Part shown: one piece after another, positions 22,545-33,970 of the stretch
Numbering within the stretch: the first letter of the stretch is position 1
How the letters are laid out: every line of letters starts with the position of its first letter
NCBI GenBank assembly: GCA_907163345.1
Contig: CAJQUN010000020.1
Location: 5,577,722-5,641,721 of the forward strand
Direction of reading: 5' to 3'
Source: Haberlea rhodopensis
Lineage: Eukaryota; Streptophyta; Magnoliopsida; Lamiales; Gesneriaceae
DNA: 64,000 bases
The notes under the pieces: generated by a model
Database searches by the model: none
Told to the model about the DNA's origin: nothing
What the model saw: the letters and a program-made list of their open reading frames with translations, nothing else
Made by a program: the position numbers and the translations under genes

Positions 22545-24290
22545 TTCAACTCTGTCTGAGTGAACAAAAACTTCAAACTTTTATGATCAGTGTATATGGT
22601 AAAAGACATATCATATAAATAGTGTCGCCATATCTTCAATTCAAAGACTATGGCTGCCAACTCCAGATCGTGCACTGGATATTTCATTTCATGTGGCTTC
22701 AGTTATCTTGATGCATATGCCCCAACATGTTTATCCTGCATCAATACACAACCTAAACCAAGTAATGATGCATCAGTATAAAGAGCAAACATGTCATGCT
22801 CTGATGGAATAATAAACACGGAGCAGTAGTCAACCGATGTTTCAATTCCAGAAAGCTATGCTCAAACGCCTCTGACCATCATGAAGGTACTACCTTCTGT
22901 GTCAGATGTGTTAATGATTTGACAATCTTTGAAAAGCCTTCAACAAATCGTCTGTAATATCCTGCCAAACCCAAGAAACTACGAATCTCAGGCACAGAAG
23001 TAGGCACTGACCAATTCAATACCGCTTCTATCTTTTTCGGATCTACTGATATACCATCTTTGGAGATCACATGTCCTAACAATACAACATTATTCAACCA
23101 AAACTCACACTTGCTGAGTTTGGCATCAGTGATGCGTTCTCAAAAGTTGCAATACCATATGCAAATGTTGGACATGCTCTGCTTCACTCCGAGAATAGAT
23201 CAGTATATCATCGATAAATACAATGACAAATTGATTGAGGTATTCCTGAAAAACTCGATTCATCAAACTCATGAAGACAGCTAGAGCATTCGTCATACCA
23301 AATGGCATAACAAGGAACTCATAATGTCCATAGCGAGTTCTGAATGTTGTCTGTTGTACATCTCTTTCCTTCACATGTATTTGATGATAACCAGATCGCA
23401 AATCAATCTTAGAATAGATCACCGATCCCTGTAACTGATCAAACAAATCATCAATACGGGGAAGAGGATATTATTCTTAAACGTTACCTTGTTCAACTGT
23501 CGATAATCAATGCACAGTCGCATCGATCCGTACAATACCGAAGAACCCCAAGGCGATACACTAGGACATATGTATCCCTTGTCAACTATATCTTGCAACT
23601 GAGTTTTCAACTCTCTCAGTTCAGTTGGTGCCATACGATATGGTGTTCGTGAAATTACAGAGGTACCAGGTATCAATGCAATGCCAAATTCCATCTCACG
23701 ACTTGGTGGAAATCCAGGAATCTCATCTGGAAAGACATCTACGTATTCTGCAACCACTGATATATCATCTACGTTTCTTTTCACTTTCTTTTCAGCTACA
23801 TCAATAGCGTAAATCAAATATCCCGTATGTCCACGTTCTAATAATCATGACATTTAATTGCAGATATCAAAGGAATCTTTGCACGTGATCTCTGTCCATA
23901 GAAGATCCATTGGTTTTCAGTGTCAGACTGAAACCGAACTGTCTTCTGACAACAATCCACAACCGTTTAATATTTACTCAAAACCATCAATACCCAGAAT
24001 ACAGTCAAAATCAGTCATATCTAACACAATCAAATATGTCTGTGTTCCATAATAATCAAACTGAATGGACCAATCATACACACTTTGACAAGTCATCACA
24101 GTAGTTCCCATGGGTGTCGAGACATACAGAGGCATCAACAGTGGAGACGATCATATATAATACCGCTCAATAAGCGATTGTGCAATAAATGAATGTGAAG
24201 CACCAGTATCAATCAATAACATAGCCAGATAAGTAAATAAATAACAATTACCCGCTATCACATCATCAGGAGCTGCCTCTGCTTGCTCCT
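22545..24290 (-). pseudogene. Gypsy protease, RT and RNase H, right arm
   Basis: On the minus strand the protease motif LLIDTGASHSFIAQ lies near 24210. RT pieces follow at 23817-23419 (DVFPDEIPG) and 23446-23126 (SKIDLRSGYHQI, then FIDDILIYS). A further piece at 23097-22879 has GHVISKDGI and LGLAGYYRRFVEG. RNase H comes last, with stops, to 22545. Frame breaks near 23430 and 23120 and an altered KK-DGSMRL entry (short deletion near 23535) make it inactive. Confidence 0.85.
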
Positions 24291-25012
24291 TCTTCAATGC
24301 ATAAACCTGAACTTGGGGTGGCTCTGCTCTCTGTCCCCCACCAGTCCGAGGTACAAACTGTGGTCTCTGTTGCACTGTGCTCTCTGACACATTCCTCTGG
24401 CTTGTTGTCCTCCATCTTGAGGACAATAACGTATCATGTGTCCTGGCCTACCACATCCATAACAAACTGGACCCTCAATATGTGGACAATCGCGTCTAAA
24501 GTGTGGTCCACCACAATTAAAACATTTTAAGCCTCTTCTACTGCTACTAATGCTACCTTGGGACTGTCACTTGGCACCTCGTTCGCCCCTTTTCAGAGTA
24601 TCAAATCGCTTACCACAAAGCTCGAGGATGATGCACCTCATCGTAATGGTTTAAACTAATTCCCTTTAGGTCTCATGCTGTCTGATGTAGGTTTCTGAAC
24701 TTGTCGTACATCTTTATAGGCACCAATTTCGATCTCAGCCATCTCAGCCTGAGTCAGTACTTCCTCAAATGAAGTCGGGATATTTGAAATAACCCTATCA
24801 AACAACTCAGGTCGTAAGCCTTTTACAAACTGTCTGATCTTTGCCTTAGTGTTTGCAGCAATATGCGGTACATACGGCAACAACGAAGAATACTTCAAAG
24901 CATAATCAGATACCTTCAATGTTCCCTGTTTCAGATTATTGAACTCATCTTCTTTCAACTTCCTTGCAGCAACAGAGAAATAATGATCCAAAAAGCGGGT
25001 TCGAAACACATC

Positions 25013-26887
25013 TATCAGGATCGATTTTGGGGGTGGGTTGCCATTTCACACCCGAGTTCAACCAACTTGAGCTTCAATAGCTCGTGTTCTTAAAATACTT
25101 GCACCGAGAGATTATATCGAGTTCGGTTACAAAACCGAGCGGAAGACACTCGAAATAACCTGCTCTATAACCGATTAACCATTTTAAAGACATTATAAAG
25201 ATATGCAAATAAAGTAAATAAACAAGTATTTGTTTATGGAAGTTCGTAGGTGGTGTAATCCTTCTAGGTCTCCCATTCTTCCATCTCATGGAAGGATTCC
25301 ACTAGAAGACTTTGATTTATACAATCCCGTTGTACAAACCCGATCCAATTGGGAATTCCCCATCCAACTAGAACTCCTAGCAACTCAACTATGCATGTTC
25401 TTTAATGTCTCACATACAAAGACCTCGCATCGGTTGTGATAAGTCATCAACTGTTACAATGGTATTCACTCTTCTATTAAGCTCTCAAATACAATGAATA
25501 GAGTGAATACAAAGGCACAAATGATCTCTAACTAGATCTGATACAGCAAGGTAAGAGGTGCCAAAGGTTTGGGGAGTGCTCTTCATTTAGCAACTTTTGT
25601 CTTTGAAGTTCCCAAATTGAATCCCAAGTGGGTTTGCTATGGAAGGCTTGGATTGATCTTCAATTAGCTGTTATTGAGCTTCCAAATCATGTATATATAG
25701 CCCCAAGTAATGATATATACGTTATACACAAGAATATACCAGTTGGAAAAGGTTCTGCACCATTCCCTAGCTTGCAACGGTCATATTCTGGTTTCTAGGC
25801 CCTTTGTATTTCGGACCGGACTGGCCGGATCAGCATGGACAGATCAGTCTGGCCGGATCAGCTTGGATAGATCATTCTGGTCTGGACAGCTCAGTCTGGT
25901 CTGGATTAATCTGGGCAGATCAGTCTGGCTGGATCAGTCTGGACAACCAGCTTGATACAAAACAGATTGATAAACTTGCTCTTCTGATCTGTTGCTTGTA
26001 GCTCTTGATTCTTTGATTTATGGGCAAAGTAATCTACATGAAAGTTGTAGCCCTTTCTTTTAGCTTTTCACGGAATCAAGAATCGCTCAATTTCGAGTTC
26101 TTATGAGAGAGTTATGCTCAAAATACGAGGCAATGCTCCTGCTGTCTGTTTGCGGGATGCAGCAGCACATGGCGTGACTTGCAGAAGCGTTTTGGCCATC
26201 TTAACGTCCGATTCAGTCTTTGACTTTCAAATATGACTTGTAGATATTTGTCTTAGCTTTCCTACCCATACTGAATCGTCTCGTTCCGATAAGCGATCTA
26301 AGAGTTATGGCCAACAGACTGACAGTCGCTTGCTGTAACAGCTCGATCTTACAGGCGTCACATGGCGTGACTTTTGCAGAAGTTTTTTGGACGTCTTAAC
26401 GTCCGATTCAGCTTTTGACTTACAAATATGACTTGTAGATATGTTTCTTAGATTTCCAATCCATACTGAATAGTCCCATTCCGAAATGCGAGCTAAGAGT
26501 TGTGTCCAACAGACTGACAGTTGCTTGCTGAAACAGCTTGATGTTTCTTCGCAGTGCAGCTCGATCTTGCAGGCGTCTTTTGTCCTTGATAACATTCGAA
26601 CTAGCCGATCTGTTGTGAAATATGAATTTTAGTATTTTGAGTTGGCTGTTCAACCTCTTTGGAAGCACGCCATTTCGATATCCGAGCTATGAGATATGAT
26701 CCAAACAATCCGCTCTGCCAGGATTTCAGTCTTGGTCCAGCTTGATATTTTCAAGCTACTTCTTTGTAATTCATCAAGCTCTTAATTATGATCTATGAAC
26801 TGCACACCTGATGAAATATGTTAACAACACAGTAACAAGTTTTGTTAACATCAAAACCAAGATCATTTAGGTTCCCAAAACCCAACA
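25013..26887 (-). repeat. 3' LTR of the LARD-like element
   Basis: Pairs with 27747-29600. It contains a minisatellite at about 25803-25955, built from words such as GGACAGATCAGTCTGG. Near 26140-26540 two similar segments occur (CATGGCGTGACTT, then TTGGCCATCTTAACGTCCGA), an internal duplication. Confidence 0.9.
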
Positions 26888-27746
26888 ATCTCCCCATTTT
26901 TGATGATCACAAAAATTGAATAAAAATATGAACATTAAAGCACAATGTTGCATAACAAGAAAAATCATATTTTTTAAACAACATATTTCTCCCCCTTTTT
27001 GTGTGAATCAAAAAGGAAGACAAATAAAATTTACTCCCCCTCAAGGATTGAGATTAAACTCTCCCCCTTAATTTTAAAATGTTTGAAAATTTGAGCAAGT
27101 GAGGCGCAAATGGGGTAGGCTAAAACAAATTTAAAAAAAAAATGCAATGCACGTTAATTTTTGAACAAAAGTAAACTCTTTTGATGATGCATGTAGCATA
27201 CTTGGCAACAAATTTGAATTTCTTGACAAAACTCAACAATGTACATTTCATCTTTCAGCGGTGGCAGCACACTTAGTCCAACTTGCAAGAATAAACTGTA
27301 TCTCCTCGTGAAGAATTAGGCTGCAAGACCTATACCGTTGCGAACATCTATGAGTCTAGCTTTCAACGCAAAAAACGGTTCATCATTTGGACATCCGAGC
27401 AAGAAGTTATGCCAATTTTCCCAAAGTCGTTGCAAGCTGCCAGAAAAACTAAAATGCTTCGAAAATTGTTAGATAAAATCTCAAAATAAAAATTTTAAAC
27501 TTAAAATGAGTTTAAAACATATTGAACGAAAATTAAAACTTTGAAATAGATTTTAAAATTATTTTCGTGCAAAATGAATACAATAAAATTGATTTTTATG
27601 CTAAAAATTTTATACACCAAAATATTGAAATTTATGCTATGAAAATAATTTCATGCTCATGAGAAATTTTGAAAATGATTTTAAAAGATATCCGCTAAAA
27701 AATCGGTTATAATACTTTCCAAGAACAACCAGGCTCTGATACCACT
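26888..27746 (-). other. Non-coding interior of the LARD-like element
   Basis: Contains the purine tract at its left end and the methionine-tRNA primer-binding site at its right end. The rest is AT-rich and encodes nothing recognisable. Confidence 0.8.
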
Positions 27747-29600
27747 TATCAGGATCGATTTCGGGGGTGTGTTGTCATTTCACACCAGAGTTCAACCAAC
27801 TTGAGCTTCAATAGCTCGTGTTCTTAAAATAATTGCACCGAGAGATTATATCGAGTTCGGTTACAAAACCGAGCGGAAGACACTCGAAATAACCTGCTCT
27901 ATAACTGATTAACCATTTTAAAGACATTATAAAGATATGCAAATAAAGTAAATAAACAAGCATTTGTTTATGGAAGTTCGAAGGTGGTGTAATCCTTCTA
28001 CGTCTCCCTTTCTTCCATCTCATGGAAGGATTCCACTAGAAGACTTTGATTTATAAAATATCGTTGTACAAACCCGATCCAGTTGGGAATTCCCCATCCA
28101 ACACTCCTAGCAACTCAACTATGTATGTTCTTTAATGTCTCACATACAAAGACCTCTCATCGGTTGTGATAAATCATCAACTGTTACAATGGTATTCACT
28201 CTTCTATTAAGCTCTCAAATACAATGAATAGAGTGAATACAAAGGCACAAATGATCTCTAACTAGATCTGATACAACAAGGTAAGAGGTGCCAAAGGTTT
28301 GGGGAGTGCTCTTCATTTAGCAACTTTTGTCTTTGAAGTTCCCCAATTGAATCCCAAACGGGTTTGCTTTGGAAGGCTTGTATTGATCTTCAATCAGCTG
28401 TTATTGAGCTTCCAAATCATGTATATATAGCCCCGAGTAATTATATATACGTTAGACACAAGAATATACCCGTTGGAAAAGGTTCTGCACCATTCCCGAG
28501 CTTGCAACGGTCATATTCTGGTTTCTGGGCTCTTTGTATTTCGGACCGGACTGGCCGGATCAGCATGGACAGATCAGTCTGGCCGGATAAGCTTGGACAG
28601 ATCAGCTTGGACAGATCATTCTGGTCTGGACAGCTCAGTATGGTCTGGATCAGTCTGGGCAGATCAGTCTGGCCGGATCAGTCTGGACAATAAGCTTGAT
28701 ACAAAACAGATTGATAAACTTGCTCTTCTGATCTGTTGCTTGTATCTCTTGATTCTTTGATTTATGGGCAAAGTGATCTACATCAAAGTTGTAGCCCTTT
28801 CTCTTAGCTTTCCACGGAATGAAGAATCGCTCGATTTCGAGTTCTTATGAGAGAGTTATACTTGAAATACAAGGCGATGCTCCTGCTGTCTGTTTGCTAG
28901 ATGCAGCAGCACATGGCGTGACTTACAGAAGCTTTTTGGCCATCTTAACGTCCGATTCAGTCTTTGACTTTCCAATATGACTTGTAGATCTTTGTCTTAG
29001 CTTTCCTACCCATACCGAATCGTCTCGTTCTGATAAGCGATCTAAGAGTTATGGCCAACAGACTGACAGTCGCTTGCTGTAACAGCTCGATCTTACAGGC
29101 GGCAGAAGCTTTTTGGACATCTTAACGTCCGATTCAGCCTTTGACTTCCAAATATGACTTGTAGATCTTTGTCTTAGTTTTCCAATCCATACTGAATAGT
29201 CCCGTTCCGATATGCGAGCTAAGAGTTATGCCCAACAGACTGACAGTTGCTTGCTGTTTCTTCGCGGTACAGCTCGATCTTGCAGGCGTCTTTTGTCCTT
29301 GATAACATTCGAACTAGCCGATCTGTTGTGAAATATGAATTTTAGTATTTTGAGTTGGCTGTTCTACCTCTTTGGAAGCACTCCATTTCAATATCCGAGC
29401 TATGAGATATGATCCAAACAATCCGCTCTGCCAGGATTTCAGTCTTGGTCCAGCTTGATATTTTCAAGCTACTTCTTTGTAATTCATCAAGCTCTTAATT
29501 ATGATCTATGAACTGCACACCTGATGAAATATGTTAACAACACAGTAACAAGTTTTGTTAACAACAAAACCAAGATCATTCGGGTTCCCAAAACCAAACA
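27747..29600 (-). repeat. 5' LTR of the LARD-like element
   Basis: Pairs with 25013-26887. The minisatellite is at about 28545-28692 and has a slightly different number of units. The right end abuts the ACATC target duplication at 29601. Confidence 0.9.
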
Positions 29601-30112
29601 ACATCCCAGTCCACGGTCTGCCCCTGAGCTGGCAATTCAAGCAATGTCGCTTTCCACCACATCATTGCTTTCTTTGCCAACTGAAACTCAGCCAAACGCA
29701 ACCAGACTGATTTGGCACACGGTACTGACACAAAGATCTGTTCAATACGTTCTAGCCATTCCTCAGCCTATTCCCCAGATTTAGTACCCTCAAAGCGAGG
29801 TGGCTGATAACTCAAAAATTGAGTCAGTGTCAACTCTCCAGGTAACAACACCTGTTCTACTGACCCTTGGCCTACTGGTGGTGGTGGCACAGACGCCAAA
29901 CCAACACAAGCATTGTCATTCATGGCATCCCCAACATCATCTTGACGTAATCTGTCTGCCATTACTGCACAACAGGGGTTAACAACAACATTCAAATATA
30001 TAAAGCATGTTTGTCTACCATCATATCAAAGATATCAACATGCTTTCAAGTGATTAGGTAACTCCATAACTCACTTCCTCTACCCTTGTTCACCCAGTTC
30101 TCGAACCACTGC

Positions 30113-30126
30113 TCTGATACCACTAA
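30113..30126 (-). other. Primer-binding site of the right gypsy arm
   Basis: On the minus strand the sequence following the LTR end CCCCACA is TTAG and then TGGTATCAGAGC, complementary to the 3' end of initiator methionine tRNA. The equivalent site is missing from the left arm. Confidence 0.85.
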
Positions 30127-31887
30127 TGTGGGGTCATCGCTACTTAATCCGTTATGTATCCAATCATTATACATTCTTGAGTAAGGATTAAGCAATAACA
30201 CAAACTGATTAAGAGTTTTACTATGTCAGTTGTTACAACATTTACAAAAAAAAAAAAAAAAAACCTGACATGATATACATCACATGTACAGATGAACAAC
30301 CTAAATAAGTTCAACTCCTAATCAGTGGTTCAGCTCACAGCAGAAGTTGACTCACAATCCTGTCCTCCCACGTCTATGAGTCCCTACAGAATCAATCACA
30401 CAACATGAGTTATGATAGACAATCATCTCAGTTCTATATCAATAAGAAAACATAGTACGATAAATCACCATCGTAAAATCTCAACTGTGATTGTTCTGTA
30501 TCAGGCATCAAAAAATGCAAATAAGTCATGACATGTCTAATCAATTATCATGTTATAACGGGACATATATGATATACCTCTCAGCTCAATATGTCAGTGA
30601 CTCAGCCTTCACGTCTCATATTAGCAGCACATATCATATTTCTGTCCTCACACGTTATAACAGCCAAAGCATATCCTCAACAAGAGCATACATCTCATGC
30701 CAAAGCATATGCTCAACAGTAGCATACCTCTCATGGCATACTTCTCATGCCAAAGCATATGCTCAACAGTAGCATACCTCTCATGGCATCAACCTCAACA
30801 ATATGAATGTATACCAACATGGATGTATACCAATATGATTCCAACAATCATATAGCTCAATATCAATATAGATAAGCAACATCACATAATCAAACTCAAT
30901 ACTCGTACGTCAACCCGTACCTGTCGTGCGATACAAAATATATAAGTTCAGGCATCACTAGTTAACCGCCTCTTTGTTCAAAAGTTAAACCCTAGCGATC
31001 GATCTCCACTTTTACGCGATCGATCGCCAAAACTTTTTGGCCATCAGCGATCGCTCTCTATTTTTTATGCAATCGATCGCCTCCTAGAGATCGATCGGTT
31101 GAGATCACGAGATCGATCGCCCATGTGTTAAACCGCCTTATGATTTTCCCCTGTCGAAAATTCAGAATATGGCGATTTTCAAGTATATCTCAATGGTTCT
31201 ACCTTCATGCTACATAGTACATTACCAAAACTTGATACATGCAAACTCTAACATCATATAAACATATTTCCATCACATTATAGCTCAAGTCTTTGATTAA
31301 CTCTCATCTTACTTCAATTCATCAAGTTATAACAACTCAAACCATATCAAATTTTATTCATATGTTGAAATGAAACTAATAAGCATACTATCCACATGTT
31401 TAATGAATCAATTCACCAAGTAGCTTTCCTTCCACTTCTCACCAAGTTTCTATCTTGATTCCACACCAAAGCCAAGAAGAAATGAGAGAGCTTAGATAGT
31501 GTTGGTGCAGAGATTTGTAGGTGAGTTGAGGTGTGTCATGTGTTATAAAATATGATCTTGCATATATATATTAACCTCCAAATCAAATGCAAATTCAAGT
31601 GAACTTCCTCTCAAATGCATGTTAAATGCATAGCAAAGTAATATCCCACTACACACCTCATGCATTTAAGTTCACTTGTCCATACAACAAGACATGCACC
31701 AACATGGCAAGCCAATATATAAATATATATCTATGTTCTCAACTCAACATATGTAAAGTCTTATCATACTTGTCATCTATTTATCACACTCGGTTCAACC
31801 GGAACTCGAGTACACATAATGTCGTAATTATCACATAATTACGCAAGAATCACATCAAGCATATATGATTCATATCGAGGCATTACA
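30127..31887 (-). repeat. LTR of the right gypsy arm
   Basis: Reverse complement of the left-arm LTR, from TGTAATGCC at 31887 to CCCCACA at 30127. It carries the GATCGATCG cluster at 31000-31125. Outside it (31888 onward) the RT of the Tat element continues in frame, so this edge is exact. Confidence 0.85.
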
Positions 31888-33970
31888 TTATCCATCAATA
31901 TTTGAAAAGTGGCTCTTACATTCTTTAGTACGAAGGGCATAACCACATAACAATAAGTTCCTCATGCCGTGACAAAGCTAACTTTTGGTTGATCTTCTCG
32001 GGCCAGAGGAATCTGATGATATCCCTAATATTCATTCATTAGGCATAGTAGTTCACGTCCGAAGGTGGAGTCTACCAGCTGATCAATCCTCGGCAGAGGA
32101 TAGCAGTATTTGGGAATTTCATTGCAAATGATAAGTGGACGCCACTGCTTGAAACGCACTCAGTGTTGGTCGGCCCAAAATTATGTTATATGAAGAAGGA
32201 GCGTCCACCACTAGAAAATTAATCATCTTTGTCTTTGTCCTCGGTTCTTCTCCCATCGTGACTGGTAGTGAAACTTGCCCCACCGAACTTATGACTTCTC
32301 CAGTAAATACATGCAAAGAAGTACCTATCCTTTGCATATGTACGCTCCCCAGCTCCATTTGGGCCAACGTGTTTAAGAAAAGCGCGTCGGCTGAACTTCC
32401 AGTTTCAATAAAAATTCTTTGCACGTTATAATTAGCTACCGTGGCTGATATAACTAGTGCATCAGCATGGTGAAATTGCACCCCCTGTAGATCCTCAGGT
32501 CCAAAGGCAATGGACGGCCCTGCTGGAGCGTTCTCCGGTGTGATTGACATAACCTGCAATTTCCGAGCATAACTCTTTCATGCTCGGTTAGAATCTCCTC
32601 CTGACACCCAGAAATCATATGTATGGACCCTCGGTTTGGAATATTAACCGGGGCGGGTTCGCCTACTGGTTGGACATCATTTTCTTATTGTCTTTCTCCT
32701 TTGTTCGCCCATGGTACCGGCTTGGGCTCTTCCCTTCGAATATTTGCATTATTCAAAGGGGTATGATTATTGAAAACTGGTCAATCATGGGGTTCTTGCC
32801 TTCCCCAAGATCTGTTTACTCATCTTCCTCGGAAATATCCTCCCAGGAACGGTCCTCATCAGAAATGTCCTCCTCGACCTCTCTTCGGCGCTCTTTGATT
32901 CATGGCCTCCTCTCGGGGAGGTCTCATAGGGAAGTACTGCTCGAAACTCCTTTTCGGTTGTTCTAAGTGTTTATCCCTCCGATTTGGCTCATTTCATGAT
33001 TTCACATCTTTTTATTTGTTTCATCTTCTGGGCTTCTTCTAAGTTGATATACTTAGAAGCTCTTCCCAGCAATTCGTCGTAATCAGAGGGTGATCTTTTG
33101 GCTAGCGACCTGGACATATCTCCTTCACGCAACCCTTGAGTAAAGGCACTGGTGAGTATTTCTGATGTGACATGAGGAACATCGTGCTTGATTGAAACTT
33201 TTCAGGAAGTCCTGGAGTGATTACTTTTCCATCTGTTTAAATTCGAACAGGCTAAGGGTTGTTCTCTTGCAACTTCTGCTACTCACAAATTGATGTAAGA
33301 ACAACGAGCTGAACTTCGGGAATATATCTATGATCCCCGGTGGCAATTGATTAAACCAAGATTGAGAAGCTCTTGCTAGGGTTGTCAGAAAAACTCTACA
33401 CTTCACCCAATCTATAAGTTGATGAAGGAGTGAAGCGTTTTCAAAGCGTGACAAATACTCCTTAGGATCTGCGCTGCCATCATAATTTCCCACATTTTAA
33501 AGTTCGAAGTTAGATGGCAAGGGATCATCGATAACCTCATGAGCAAATGGTGTGCTCCTCCGTACTGGGTAGATACACCCATCCATCTTGTTGCGCATCT
33601 GTTGCAACTCATCTTTCAGATCCTCCATCTGATGACGTAAAGTTTTATTACTTTCTTCTCCTATCTGATTGGAAAGGTCATTAACCTCCTTTGTATCCTC
33701 TTCCTGCCTTTCTGAAGAAGCCATATCTTCTTCATTGCTTGTTCTTTCTTGCTGGGGCGGGGTCATAAATTGTTTTATGACCTCCCTACAGTTTTTGCAA
33801 CCACCTCAGTCAATTGTTCCATTGGCATTCCTATAGTATGAAATGCTTGAGGAACATTTTGAGACGATTCACATCATCTTCATATCCTTCACGTAATGTG
33901 GACGAATATGAAGGGAGATTTGGGATATATCCCCTTGAACTTTGTCCACGACATTTACTTCTGGCCATGT
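31888..33970 (-). pseudogene. Gag, protease and start of RT of the Tat element
   Basis: Read on minus. After the start codon at the hAT target site, gag reads MARSKCRGQSSRGYIPNLP. A charged linker follows at 33766-33497 (QMEDLKDELQQMRNKMD), then the retrotransposon gag domain at 33493-33221 (ADPKEYLSRFENASLL, then QSWFNQLPPG). The protease is at 32559-32119 (IETGSSADALFL, then NIILGRPTLSAFQAV). The N-terminal half of RT follows, to 31888: YPLPRIDQLVD, then GYHQIPLA, then VVMPFVLKN, then ATFQILMD, where the gypsy LTR begins. Many stops separate these blocks. The protease has ETGSS in place of the usual DTGSS. Not functional. Confidence 0.85.

Larger units (their letters stand above)
25013..29600 (-). 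mobile_element. Non-autonomous LTR retrotransposon (LARD-like) nested in the gypsy gag
   Basis: Two LTRs of 1875 bp (25013-26887) and 1854 bp (27747-29600) flank an 859-bp interior with no coding capacity. The target duplication is ACATC (25008-25012 and 29601-29605). Orientation is minus: the primer-binding site on the minus strand reads TGGTATCAGAGCC (27744-27732), complementary to initiator methionine tRNA, next to the right LTR. The purine tract AAAAATGGGGAGAT directly precedes the left LTR. The LTRs start TGTT(T/G)GG and end TGATA, where a sister copy at 48.8 kb has TGACA. The LTRs are very similar, so this is among the youngest insertions here. It must use enzymes from another element. 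Confidence 0.93.
24440..29970 (-). pseudogene. Gypsy gag, right arm, split by a nested LTR element
   Basis: The N-terminal part (MADRLRQDDVGDAM, then TLTQFLSYQPPRFEG) runs from about 29960 down to 29601 with one in-frame stop near 29770. It resumes at 25012 with VFRTRFLDHYFSVAAR and runs to about 24655, followed by zinc knuckles at 24530-24440. The break falls inside the sequence for V-D-W-D/V-F, where the left arm gag is continuous. This confirms that 25013-29600 is a later insertion. Confidence 0.8.
22541..31887 (-). mobile_element. Ty3/gypsy element, right arm of the giant inverted repeat, 3'-truncated
   Basis: Same family and same truncation point as 17708-22540 but on the minus strand. 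LTR 31887-30127; primer-binding site 30126-30113; gag 29970-24440, interrupted by a 4.6-kb nested element; protease, RT and RNase H 24290-22545. Without the nested element, the arm is about 4.75 kb, close to the left arm's 4.83 kb. The two arms are clearly related but carry many point differences. Confidence 0.85.

Noticed and set aside
25710..28760. Plus-strand ORFs rich in S-G-W-D-Q repeats
   Set aside because: Produced by the LTR minisatellite of the LARD-like element; antisense to the element and not conserved.
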